A stretch of DNA of 64,000 bases, taken from positions 24,711 to 88,710 of the forward strand of contig JADGBE010000007.1 in the NCBI GenBank assembly GCA_015231615.1. The letters run 5' to 3'. Under the pieces are notes generated by a model. That model saw nothing but the letters and a program-made list of their open reading frames with translations, was not told the origin of the DNA and did not search any database. Source of the stretch: Desulfamplus sp. Its GTDB lineage: Bacteria > Desulfobacterota > Desulfobacteria > Desulfobacterales > Desulfobacteraceae. This document shows positions 54,352 through 63,074 of this stretch, in pieces (position 1 is the first letter of the stretch; every line of letters starts with the position of its first letter). Made by a program: the position numbers and the translations under genes.

Positions 54352-55154
54352 AAAATAAAGACCTTGAACAGGTATGCAACGGGTGCTGCAAAAATAAGTC
54401 CATCAATTCTATCAAGCACACCACCATGTCCCGGAAGTATTGTTCCAGAATCTTTTATTCCACTCGATCTTTTTAATGCAGATTCAAACAGATCACCAAT
54501 TTGGCCAGAAGCAGCAGTAGCAACGGAAAATAAAATTGCCATTATAAAAGATAGATTATCAATAAATATTGAACCATAAACAAGACCAGCTAAAGCTGCG
54601 GCACCAAGCCCACCTAAAGCACCTTCTACGGTTTTTTTAGGGCTTACGTGCTTTGCAAGAGGACGTAAGCCAAAATTCGAGCCTACATAATAGGCTCCAG
54701 TGTCGCTAACTCCAATAATAATCCATAGCCAGAGAACAAAATGACCACCATTAGGGGTGTTTCTAAGCAAAATCAGAAATGAGAGAAAAAGAGGAATATA
54801 GATGACCCCTTGTATTTCACCTAATAAAGAATCAAGAATTGATGAATCTGATTTGAATTTAACAACCACTACAATTGACATGGTAATTAGATTAAAAGTC
54901 AGAAAGAGCAGCATCATTTCGAGCGAATTTTTATTGGCAGCCATTATAATTAGGAGAGAGAATATATAACAGACAAACTGAACTTTTAATGGAATAGGGT
55001 TAGATAAAGGGGATATAATTCTGAAATATTCTGTAATACTAACAAGAGAGATAATTAGCACAAGAAAAGTAAAAGCAACAGGAGTGCCTTTAAGTAAAAT
55101 CAGAATTAAAACTGGAATTAAAACTAATGCTGTGAGCAATCGTTTGAGGAGCAT
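54348..55154 (-). CDS. cdsA: Phosphatidate cytidylyltransferase
   Basis: CdsA forms CDP-diacylglycerol for phospholipid synthesis. Multiple TM helices cover most of the 268 residues, and the C-terminal signature is present: [69 protein letters not shown] precedes the ATG. It overlaps uppS by 31 bases and dxr by four, so it is firmly within the operon. Confidence 0.95.
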   Translation of the reverse strand: [268 protein letters not shown]

Positions 55155-55888
55155 ACAACCTTTCCAAATCTGCGGTCCCGATTCTGATAATCTTTAACCA
55201 TCTCAACGAACTCTTGTTCGGTAAAGTCAGGCCACAGTGTTTGAGTAAAAAAAAATTCTGAATAACCAGATTGCCACAGAAGAAAATTACTCAACCTCAT
55301 CTCTCCGCTTGTTCTTATAACCATGTCAGGGTCAGGCAGTTTGTTTGTGTATAGGTGTTGAGCTATAACATCTTCTGTGATTGTTTCATAGGAGAGTTTA
55401 CCTTTCTTAACCTTTGAAGCTATTTTACGGACAGCATTGACAATCTCTTCTCTGCTCCCATAGCTCAATGCAAGATTTAGGCACATTTTACTGTTTTGTG
55501 CAGTGTGGGACATTGTTATATCAAGCTCTTGCCGCACATCCAACGGAAGTTTGTTTTTCTGCCCTATCATTTCAAGGCGGATGCCTTGCTTTTGTAGAGA
55601 GTCTCTTTCAGATATGATGAAGCTCTTTAGTAAACCCATCAATGCTTCAACTTCTGCTTTTGGTCTTGCCCAATTTTCAGTTGAAAAAGCATAAAGTGTA
55701 AGAACAGCAATTCTAAGCTCTCGACATAAAGTTACAATAGAACGGACAGTTTCAGAACCTTTCTCATGCCCAATTACCCGATTCATTAACCGTTTTTTTG
55801 CCCATCTTCCATTGCCGTCCATAATAATTGCAACATGACGTGGTAGCTTTAATGGATCAATACCATAGAACTGACACTTATCAAGCAT
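55124..55888 (-). CDS. uppS: Undecaprenyl diphosphate synthase
   Basis: UppS makes the C55 lipid carrier for cell-wall synthesis. It has the phosphate-binding P loop VAIIMDGNGRWAKKR, FSTENWARPKAEV, LNLALSYGSREEIV and DPDMVIRTSGEMRLSNFLLWQSGYSEFFFTQTLWPDF. An ATG at 55888 gives a normal 254 residues; its binding site (AGAAGA) is weak. A frame reaching a TTG at 56011 would add 41 residues and lie inside frr. I prefer the shorter start. Confidence 0.92.
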   Translation of the reverse strand: MLDKCQFYGIDPLKLPRHVAIIMDGNGRWAKKRLMNRVIGHEKGSETVRSIVTLCRELRIAVLTLYAFSTENWARPKAEVEALMGLLKSFIISERDSLQKQGIRLEMIGQKNKLPLDVRQELDITMSHTAQNSKMCLNLALSYGSREEIVNAVRKIASKVKKGKLSYETITEDVIAQHLYTNKLPDPDMVIRTSGEMRLSNFLLWQSGYSEFFFTQTLWPDFTEQEFVEMVKDYQNRDRRFGKVVCSSNDCSQH

Positions 55889-55964
55889 ATCTGTATCTTC
55901 TACTGGGCTATAATTTTGCTGATGATAATTATTAGAGTTGTCAACCAAATTTTTATGATACTTA

Positions 55965-56522
55965 TCAGACTTCAAGAATCTCTTTCTCTTTGGCTGAGTA
56001 GATTTTATCAATTTTTGTGATATTTTGATCCGTCATATCTTGAATCTGCTTTTGACCTTTAAAATTTTCATCTTCTGAAATACCACCATCTTTTTGAAGA
56101 GATTTCAAAGTCTCATTTGCGTCTCTTCTGATATTTCTAATAGCGACTTTACACTCTTCGCAGGTTTGATGAGCATTTTTGGCAATCTCTTTTCTTCTAA
56201 CTTCTGTAAGAGGTGGAATAGATATTCTAACTATTTTCCCATCACTTGAAGGAGTTAATCCAATATTTGCCTTTAGAATGCCTTTCTCAACCTCTTTTAT
56301 AGCACTTACGTCCCAAGGTTGAACCGTGATAAGTCTGCTTTCAGGGACAGCAATTGATGCCATCTGACTCAAAGGTGTTAAAGTGCCATAGTAATCAACT
56401 TTTACACTGTCAAGTAATGAAGCAGAAGCCCTGCCAGTTCTAACACGGCTCATCTCTTTCTCAAGGTTTTTGACAGATTTTTCCATTTTGTCTTTAGCTT
56501 CTTGAAAAACTTCTTTTATCAT
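55965..56522 (-). CDS. frr: Ribosome recycling factor
   Basis: Frr splits the post-termination ribosome with EF-G. The 185-residue protein shows family stretches MEKSVKNLEKEMSRVRTGRASASLLDSVKVDYYG, PLSQMASIAVPESRLITVQPWD, IGLTPSSDGKIVRISIPPLTEVRRKEI and CKVAIRNIRRDANETLK. It sits between pyrH and uppS, as in most bacteria. Confidence 0.96.
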   Translation of the reverse strand: MIKEVFQEAKDKMEKSVKNLEKEMSRVRTGRASASLLDSVKVDYYGTLTPLSQMASIAVPESRLITVQPWDVSAIKEVEKGILKANIGLTPSSDGKIVRISIPPLTEVRRKEIAKNAHQTCEECKVAIRNIRRDANETLKSLQKDGGISEDENFKGQKQIQDMTDQNITKIDKIYSAKEKEILEV

Positions 56523-56628
56523 AAAAACTGCTCCCTATATTCTGTTATATTAACTCTTACTTCTAATAAAATTAAAGCCTTGATTTATCTGTATAGCTAT
56601 AACACTTAAGAAGAGGTATTTTTTAAGG

Positions 56629-57366
56629 CTAATCATTATATATTCTTGTTCCAACATCTTTGCCACACACAGCAGCCATTATATTACCTTTTTTATTAAG
56701 ATCAAAAATCTGTAATGGCAAATCATTATCCATAGCAAGAGATATTGCTGTCATATCCATAACATGAAGTTGCTGTTCAAGTACCTTCATGTATGAAATT
56801 CTTTTTATAAATACTGCATCGCTATGTTTAACAGGGTCTTTATCATATACGCCATTAACTTTAGTAGCTTTGAAGAGTATCTGTGCATTCATCTCTTTAG
56901 CTCTAAGAACTGCTGCTGTATCTGTAGTAAAGTAGGGGTTGCCTGTTCCAGCGGCAAATATTACAACTCTACCCTTTTCAAGATGCCTAATTGCACGCCT
57001 TCTAATAAAAGGTTCCGCAACCTTATTCATGCCAATTGCAGACTGAACACGGGTTGGAACACCGTGTTTTTCAAGAGCATCAGATAATGCAAGTGAGTTT
57101 ATAACTGTTGCAAGCATTCCCATGTGGTCTGCTGAAGCCCTGTCCATTCCAGCAGAACTTCCAGCTACACCCCTAAAGATATTTCCGCCACCAACAACCA
57201 TGGAGACCTGCAATCCAAGAGCATGTATCTGAGCAATCTCTTGTGCAACATAATTTATCATTTCTGGCTTTATACCAAATTTTTGATCGCCCATGAGTGC
57301 TTCGCCACTTAACTTAATAAGAACTCTCTCAAATTCAGGCTCAATCCTCAAATGTCCAGTCTCCAT
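56629..57366 (-). CDS. pyrH: UMP kinase
   Basis: PyrH phosphorylates UMP to UDP. It has [69 protein letters not shown] and [19 protein letters not shown] 57366 follows GGGGGAAAG at close spacing; a TTG five codons earlier is less likely. It lies between tsf and frr. Confidence 0.96.
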   Translation of the reverse strand: METGHLRIEPEFERVLIKLSGEALMGDQKFGIKPEMINYVAQEIAQIHALGLQVSMVVGGGNIFRGVAGSSAGMDRASADHMGMLATVINSLALSDALEKHGVPTRVQSAIGMNKVAEPFIRRRAIRHLEKGRVVIFAAGTGNPYFTTDTAAVLRAKEMNAQILFKATKVNGVYDKDPVKHSDAVFIKRISYMKVLEQQLHVMDMTAISLAMDNDLPLQIFDLNKKGNIMAAVCGKDVGTRIYND

Positions 57367-57387
57367 AGCTCTTTCCCCCAAAATATA

Positions 57388-57984
57388 TTATTCGCCTACT
57401 TGAAAACGAACAAACCTTTTTACAGTGATATTCTCACCGATTTTTCCAATGGTCTCTGTTGCCATTTCAGCTACGGTCTTTTTGGGGTCTTTTATATATT
57501 GTTGGCTCATAAGACAGGAGTCTTTATAAAACTTCTGTATCTGACCTTCAACAATTTTATCTATCATAGCTTCGGGTTTGCCCTGCTCAAGACATTGTGC
57601 CCTGTAAATATCTTTCTCTCTATCAATAACAGATTGCGGAATATCCTCTGAGGCAAGACCTCTTGGGTTAGACGCTGCAATGTGCATTGCCACATTTTTT
57701 GCAAACTCTTGAAAATCTGCTGTTTTTGCAACAAAATCAGATTCACAGTTTACCTCAACCATCACACCAAGTTTTGCACCTGCATGAATATAAGTGTATA
57801 TAATACCTTCTGAAGTTGCTCTACCAGCTCTTTTTTGTGCTTTGGCAAGCCCTTTTTTTCGTAAAAAATCTAATGCTTTTTCAAGATCACCATTTGTCTC
57901 TGCCAATGCTTTTTTACAATCCATCATACCAGAGCCAGTCTGCTCTCTAAGTTCCTTAACCATTGCTGCTGTAATATCAGCCAT
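57388..57984 (-). CDS. tsf: Elongation factor Ts
   Basis: EF-Ts recycles EF-Tu. It starts MADITAAMVKELREQTGSGMMDCKKAL, with the signature LRKKGLAKAQKRAGRATSEG, and VEVNCESDFVAK. The 198-residue length is the short form with one core subdomain, as in many deltaproteobacteria and Thermus, against 283 in E. coli. AAGGAG lies nine bases before ATG 57984. It is followed by pyrH. Confidence 0.96.
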   Translation of the reverse strand: MADITAAMVKELREQTGSGMMDCKKALAETNGDLEKALDFLRKKGLAKAQKRAGRATSEGIIYTYIHAGAKLGVMVEVNCESDFVAKTADFQEFAKNVAMHIAASNPRGLASEDIPQSVIDREKDIYRAQCLEQGKPEAMIDKIVEGQIQKFYKDSCLMSQQYIKDPKKTVAEMATETIGKIGENITVKRFVRFQVGE

Positions 57985-58143
57985 TTTCAATCTCTCCTTA
58001 AATATCTTATATATATGAAAGTAGGGGTGATTAACTAATCTCCCCTACAATTTCATTTTGTTATCTATTTTGTTATCTTCTGCGTTGTGTCAATTAAAAA
58101 CAGACAAATATTTATAAGGCTAACTTTATATATTTGCTAACCT

Positions 58144-58995
58144 TTATCTGCCAGTTGTTTTTCTTCTTATTTTTTCTACGACAGGACCATCTGAACCATC
58201 TGCAACGAGCATTCTCTCTGCAATGTCATCACTGCTGCTGGGCCTGTAATCAGGTTTTTCATCTTCTTCTGCAAGATCAGCTTTATCTGAGGTTGCCTGA
58301 CGTCTCTCTTCATATCTCTCTCTGCCTTCAATATAGGCATCTGCAATCTTTGATGTAAAAAGACGAATTGAGCGGATAGCGTCATCGTTTCCAGGAATTA
58401 TATAATCAATATCATCAGGATCGCAGTTTGTATCTACAACCGCTACAATGGGTATTCCAAGTCGTTTGCCTTCGCTAACAGCAATAGATTCATTCTTAGG
58501 GTCAATAATGAAAATGGCACCAGGCAAACTCTTCATTTTACTAATACCACCAATTGTAGCTTCAAGTTTTATTTTTTCTTTGAGCATCTGGGCACGCTCT
58601 TTTTTAGGATAATCTTCTATTGTGCCATCATTTTCAATGTTATTAAGGTAGTCAAATCTTGTGATATTCTTTTTAATTGTCTGGAAGTTTGTAAGCATTC
58701 CTCCAAGCCATCTCTCTTGAACATAAAATGCTCCAGCACGATTTGCCTCTTCAGCAATTGACTCTCTTGCCTGCTTTTTTGTTCCAACAAAAAGAATATT
58801 TTTACCTTGTGATGCAACATCAACAACAAAATCGTAAGCATCTCTAAACATCTTAACGGTTTGTTGAAGATCAACAATATAAATTCCATTTCTTGCTCCA
58901 AAAATATATTTTTTCATTTTTGGATTCCAACGTCTGGTCTGATGACCAAAATGTACTCCAGCTTCAAGAAGCTGTCTCATCGATACGTAAGCCAT
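58144..58995 (-). CDS. rpsB: Ribosomal protein S2
   Basis: S2 binds the small subunit head-platform junction. The sequence [41 protein letters not shown] and [82 protein letters not shown] is diagnostic. A 45-residue charged tail ([20 protein letters not shown]) extends beyond the conserved core. It leads the operon rpsB-tsf-pyrH-frr-uppS-cdsA-dxr-rseP. Confidence 0.97.
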   Translation of the reverse strand: MAYVSMRQLLEAGVHFGHQTRRWNPKMKKYIFGARNGIYIVDLQQTVKMFRDAYDFVVDVASQGKNILFVGTKKQARESIAEEANRAGAFYVQERWLGGMLTNFQTIKKNITRFDYLNNIENDGTIEDYPKKERAQMLKEKIKLEATIGGISKMKSLPGAIFIIDPKNESIAVSEGKRLGIPIVAVVDTNCDPDDIDYIIPGNDDAIRSIRLFTSKIADAYIEGRERYEERRQATSDKADLAEEDEKPDYRPSSSDDIAERMLVADGSDGPVVEKIRRKTTGR

Positions 58996-59318
58996 TTTTT
59001 CTCCATAAATTATTAAAAAGGTTTTGCCACCACCTTCGTCTTATTTAGTATTTACCTTTAAATATTTAAGGCACCTGATACCAAATCAGAAAGTGTGAGA
59101 GATCACCACGATTAAAAAACTTAAGACATTTATCAAATTTTGTTTTTGTTTTCAATGCTTTTTATTTTCTCTTTCCAATCTTTAGAATCTTTAGTTCCTA
59201 AGTTTTTGCCATACTTATTTTGTTAAATTATGATAATATCTTTATTCTTTTGATAGAGACAGAGTTTTGATATATTTTCAATGTTATTGAGAGAACAACT
59301 TACAATCAAGGAGATAAT
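58996..59318. other. Region upstream of rpsB, no gene
   Basis: AT-rich sequence between rpsB and the first insertion element. It must contain the rpsB promoter, but no convincing minus-strand boxes stand out. I see no small open frame with a ribosome binding site. Confidence 0.3.
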
Positions 59319-60335
59319 AGAGTTGTTCCTAAATAGTTTATAATAATAAAAAGTTCCATAGACCAGCAGCCAATACTATAGAATCATCCTCCATGTTATC
59401 TTTATGATTACGAAAAGCATGTACTAAAATATTGAATCTTTTGATGCCTGAAATAGCATTTTCAACCAAAATCCTCACGCTGCCAAAGCGTGATTATCAG
59501 ATTTTTGTTCATCTGTGGTGTAGGCTCTGGATTGTTCTTGCTTTTACGTGGTTTTTTGTGAGGTATATCAATCCGTTCGCCTTTATAATCAGTTTTTATT
59601 CCCTGATAACCAAGGTCTACAATTACATTAATAGTCTCAAACCATTCATGCCAGGTGAAAACTCATTCTTGGCATAGTGTAGTCATGATTACGACCTGAA
59701 CAGGTTTTTCCAATAAACAGTATCCATTTACATATAGTTGAAATTATTGTGTTCTTTATCGTATGACGTTTTTTTTGCCGCTATACAAATCTTTTTGTTC
59801 TTCACTATCAACAGGACGGCGGTGACTACGCTCTGTTGCGTCAATTAATATCTGGTCTATTCCATCACAGGCAGAACGAAACTCTTCAACAGTTGTGAAT
59901 TCACGGTAAGGCAGAACACCGAGATTCGATAGAGTTTTTAAAAGAACAGGAAACAAGGCATGAACATTTTCACAGGCTTTGGAACGGTTCATACCAAATT
60001 GTGCTCCTAACACATCAAAGGTAGGATAAACTTTCAGATAGTAAAGTAAAAAAAGCAACTTATCATACGCTGTGGGCAATTTGCCTTTCCGACCTCCTCC
60101 AAGTTTACGTTTACGTTTTCCTGCCAAAACTCCTTCCTGATACACTCGCTCTTTCTCTTCCTTTAACGCACTATCAAATGCTTTTTCCAAAATTACCCAT
60201 TTCTCTGTTGGCACTCCGGTCAAAGCTCGAAGTTGACGATCATCTTTTATTTCTGGTCTCATTATGGTATATCCTCCTCAATAATATTTGAAAAATATAC
60301 CAGATATTTAGAGTTGTTCCTAAATAGTTTATAAT
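59319..60335 (-). mobile_element. IS5-type insertion sequence, broken copy 1
   Basis: The core (59341-60309) is almost identical to 60508-61476. It is flanked by two direct copies of the same 26-base word starting AGAGTTGTTCC (59319-59344 and 60310-60335), where an intact element should have inverted ends. The transposase frame reads minus and is broken (see 59432-60262). The missing right end is the one still present on copy 2. Confidence 0.75.
59345..60262 (-). pseudogene. IS5-family (ISL2-like) DDE transposase, frameshifted copy 1
   Basis: The first 168 residues (59756-60262) hold a helix-turn-helix (FDVLGAQFGMNRSKACENVHALF) and the first catalytic Asp in ILIDATERSHRRP. It ends at GKKNVIR in an A8 run, and a -1 slip there would give the family continuation GKKKRHTIKNTIIS. 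Further frame changes follow before the second Asp region (DLGYQGIKTDYKGE) and the Glu region (VENAISGIKRF). The -1 slip may be programmed, but the later shifts make the gene dead. The plus-strand frame at 59432 is antisense. Confidence 0.75.
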
Positions 60336-60508
60336 AGAGTTGTTTCTTAATAAATTTTGTAATTATTATTACATGGTAAAGCCCTATTGAAACACTGATC
60401 AAACTGGGTAAAACTTATAAAAACACTTTTACTAATACTGATTTTTTATCACCAACTTATGCCTTTTAGACAAGTATATCAAGGATGTAGTTATTAAGGA
60501 ACAACTCT
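60336..60508. mobile_element. MITE, 173 bp, between the two IS5 copies
   Basis: An 18-base terminal repeat AGAGTTGTTTCTTAATAA faces TTATTAAGGAACAACTCT (one mismatch) across a 137-base AT-rich interior with no coding capacity. The outer AGAGTTGTT word matches the ends of the neighbouring IS5-type copies, so the same transposase family could move it. Confidence 0.7.
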
Positions 60509-61514
60509 AATAATAAAAAGTTCCATAGACCAGCAGCCAATACTATAGAATCATCCTCCATGTTATCTTTATGATTACGAAAAGCATGTACTAAAATATT
60601 GAATCTTTTGATGCCTGAAATAGCATTTTCAACCAAAATCCTCACGCTGCCAAAGCGTGATTATCAGATTTTTGTTCATCTGTGGTGTAGGCTCTGGATT
60701 GTTCTTGCTTTTACGTGGTTTTTTGTGAGGTATATCAATCCGTTCGCCTTTATAATCAGTTTTTATTCCCTGATAACCAAGGTCTACAATTACATTAATA
60801 GTCTCAAACCATTCATGCCAGGTGAAAACTCATTCTTGGCATAGTGTAGTCATGATTACGACCTGAACAGGTTTTTCCAATAAACAGTATCCATTTACAT
60901 ACAGTTGAAATGATTGTTCTCTTTATCGTATGACGTTTTTTTTGCCGCTATACAAATCTTTTTGTTCTTCACTATCAACAGGACGGCGGTGACTACGCTC
61001 TGTTGCGTCAATTAATATCTGGTCTATTCCATCACAGGCAAAACGAAACTCTTCAACAGTTTTGAATTCACGGTAAGGCAGAACACCGAGATTCGATAGA
61101 GTTTTTAAAAGAACAGGAAACAAGGCATGAACATTTTCACAGGCTTTGGAACGGTTCATACCAAATTGTGCTCCTAACACATCAAAGGTAGGATAAACTT
61201 TCAGATAGTAAAGTAAAAAAAGCAACTTATCATACGCTGTGGGCAATTTGCCTTTCCGACCTCCTCCAAGTTTACGTTTACGTTTTCCTGCCAAAACTCC
61301 TTCCTGATACACTCGCTCTTTCTCTTCCTTTAACGCACTATCAAATGCTTTTTCCAAAATTACCCATTTCTCTGTTGGCACTCCGGTCAAAGCTCGAAGT
61401 TGACGATCATCTTTTATTTCTGGTCTCATTATGGTATATCCTCCTCAATAATATTTGAAAAATATACCAGATATTTACATATTTTGAATTACTTTTCTAT
61501 TACGGAACAACTCT
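60508..61514 (-). mobile_element. IS5-type insertion sequence, broken copy 2
   Basis: The core is almost identical to copy 1, offset by 1167 bases. It keeps the true right end ACGGAACAACTCT (61502-61514), inverted relative to AGAGTTGTTCC at 59319. Its left end is replaced by the MITE end. The right boundary abuts an istA remnant, so the element inserted into an older IS21-type gene. Confidence 0.75.
60512..61429 (-). pseudogene. IS5-family transposase, frameshifted copy 2
   Basis: It has the same reading frames and the same breaks as copy 1. Its first part (60923-61429) differs at only two residues (FKTVEEFRFACD against FTTVEEFRSACD). The shared frameshifts show that the copies derive from an already defective element or from one another. 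Confidence 0.75.
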
Positions 61515-62415
61515 AATGGACGTTTAGAGAACTTGAGTTAAATCAGCGTTTTCACCAATATGCAACAACAGCAGGGTTTAATATTAGAGCGTGTGAAGGA
61601 TATGACCCAGAAAGTAAGGGAAAGGTAGAGTCAGGAGTAAAATATGTCCAACAAAATGGTCTATATGGAGAAGAATTTAAGGATTGGCAAGGACTTGAGA
61701 TTTATATAGTTGAGTGGCTTGACACTGTTGCGAATCAACGGCTGCATGGAACAACAGGCAAACAACCAAGTGTTCATTATGAGCTTGAAGAGCGAGCCAA
61801 GATGCTGCCCTATTTTACGCCATCTATGGTTTCCACTATTGATGGCATCAAACAAGACAGGTGGACAAAACTGGTCTTATCTCATGGGAATCGAATAAAT
61901 ACTCTGTTCCTATGGCGTATCAATGCTCCAAGGTAGGAGTATCGACTAACGAGGGTCATCTGTATATCCACGATATTGGCAGCGGTGAGAAGATTGCAGG
62001 CATCTCATCAGTTTGGAAAAAGGTCAAATTATAAAAAACCGACACCATTACCGTGATGTGAATCAACGAATAGACGGCTTGAAAAGCAGATTCAAGAGCT
62101 ATTAGGAGATAACGCGGGTGTAAGATTATGTAATTTGTTAAAGCAAAATGCTCCTAAAATCTACAAAGACCAGTTGGTAGCAGCAAAAAAGATAATTGAA
62201 TCCATATCAAGCAATATGGCAGTATAAACAGTGGTTACTGGAACATATATTATCAATATCCTCTTTGACAGCAACCAAATTACGAGATTGGCTAAATACA
62301 AGTCAATCCCACCGTAAACACAGCATTGAGAACAAAGAGCATGGTAGAGAACCTTCTTTAGATATATTGGCAAATTATGCCAACCTCAATGTTCGCTCAA
62401 ACATAGGTGATTGCA
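61515..62415 (+). pseudogene. istA: IS21-family transposase IstA, C-terminal remnant
   Basis: Translation in successive frames gives IstA: RELELNQRFHQYATTAGF, RACEGYDPESKGKVESGVKYV, WLDTVANQRLHGTTGKQPSVHYELEERAKMLPYF, then after shifts VDKTGLISWESNKYSVPMAYQCSKVGVSTNEGHLYIHD and later HHYRDVNQRIDGLKSRFKSY and NVRSNIGDCN. The N-terminal half with the HTH is gone, cut by the IS5-type copy. At least three frame changes make it dead. No istB follows. Confidence 0.8.
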
Positions 62416-62949
62416 ATTGAGCTAAATAAAGAATCCCAAGAGTTTATTCAGAATACTATAAATAAAGTTGCAGAAAACATCGGTGGTTTTATTGAGATGT
62501 TGGAAAAATTTAACACTAAAAATGACTCTGCATCTATGAAAGCTGATGATGTTAATGTAAAGAGTGATTCTGCACCCGCAAAAGCTGATTCAGAATCTGT
62601 GAAGAGTGCTTCGGCACCCGCGAAAGCTGATTCTAAATCTGTGAAAGCCAATGATGTTAATGTAAAGAGTAATAAGTTAAGCAATGAACCTAAAAAGGTA
62701 GAGCCAATAAAATCGCAAAATGTCAAAACTACTAAACCAATCTCTAAAAGTAGCGTCAGCAGTAAGAAAAAGAAAAACGCTACAGAAGCAATTTTTAACA
62801 TTATTAAAAAAAGCGGCGGTATTAGTGTTGAAGATTTAAAAAAAGAGACTGGATTTGATTCAAAAAAGATCGCAGATGTTCTTTATAGGTTAAAAAAGAG
62901 CAAAAAAATTCAGAGAGATAACAATAATCTCTACATTATAGTTCAGTAA
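62407..62949 (+). CDS. Lys/Ser-rich protein with C-terminal winged helix
   Basis: After a short helical N-terminus (IELNKESQEFIQNTINKVAENIGGFIEML) comes an 80-residue disordered part with repeated words such as SAPAKADSESVKS and DVNVKS, rich in lysine. The C-terminal 65 residues resemble a winged helix (KNATEAIFNIIKKSGGISVEDLKKETGFDSKKIADVLYRLKKSKKIQR). The frame begins at GTG 62407 within the tail of the istA remnant, so the true start may have been lost or replaced. It may bind DNA, like histone-H1-like basic proteins. The family is not recognised. Confidence 0.6.
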   Translation: MIAIELNKESQEFIQNTINKVAENIGGFIEMLEKFNTKNDSASMKADDVNVKSDSAPAKADSESVKSASAPAKADSKSVKANDVNVKSNKLSNEPKKVEPIKSQNVKTTKPISKSSVSSKKKKNATEAIFNIIKKSGGISVEDLKKETGFDSKKIADVLYRLKKSKKIQRDNNNLYIIVQ

Positions 62950-63074
62950 ATAATTCTCTATAAACATAGATAAAATATACTGTAAACGGTCATAAATTTA
63001 GCTTTTATAATGAAAATTCAATTTATGACCGAGAGCATTATATAAGAAAAAATATTAATTCAAAATGAAGAGTA

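Noticed and set aside
59432..59677. Plus-strand 81-codon frames in both IS copies (also 60599-60844)
   Set aside because: They are antisense to the transposase C-terminal half, which reads as DDE transposase on the minus strand.
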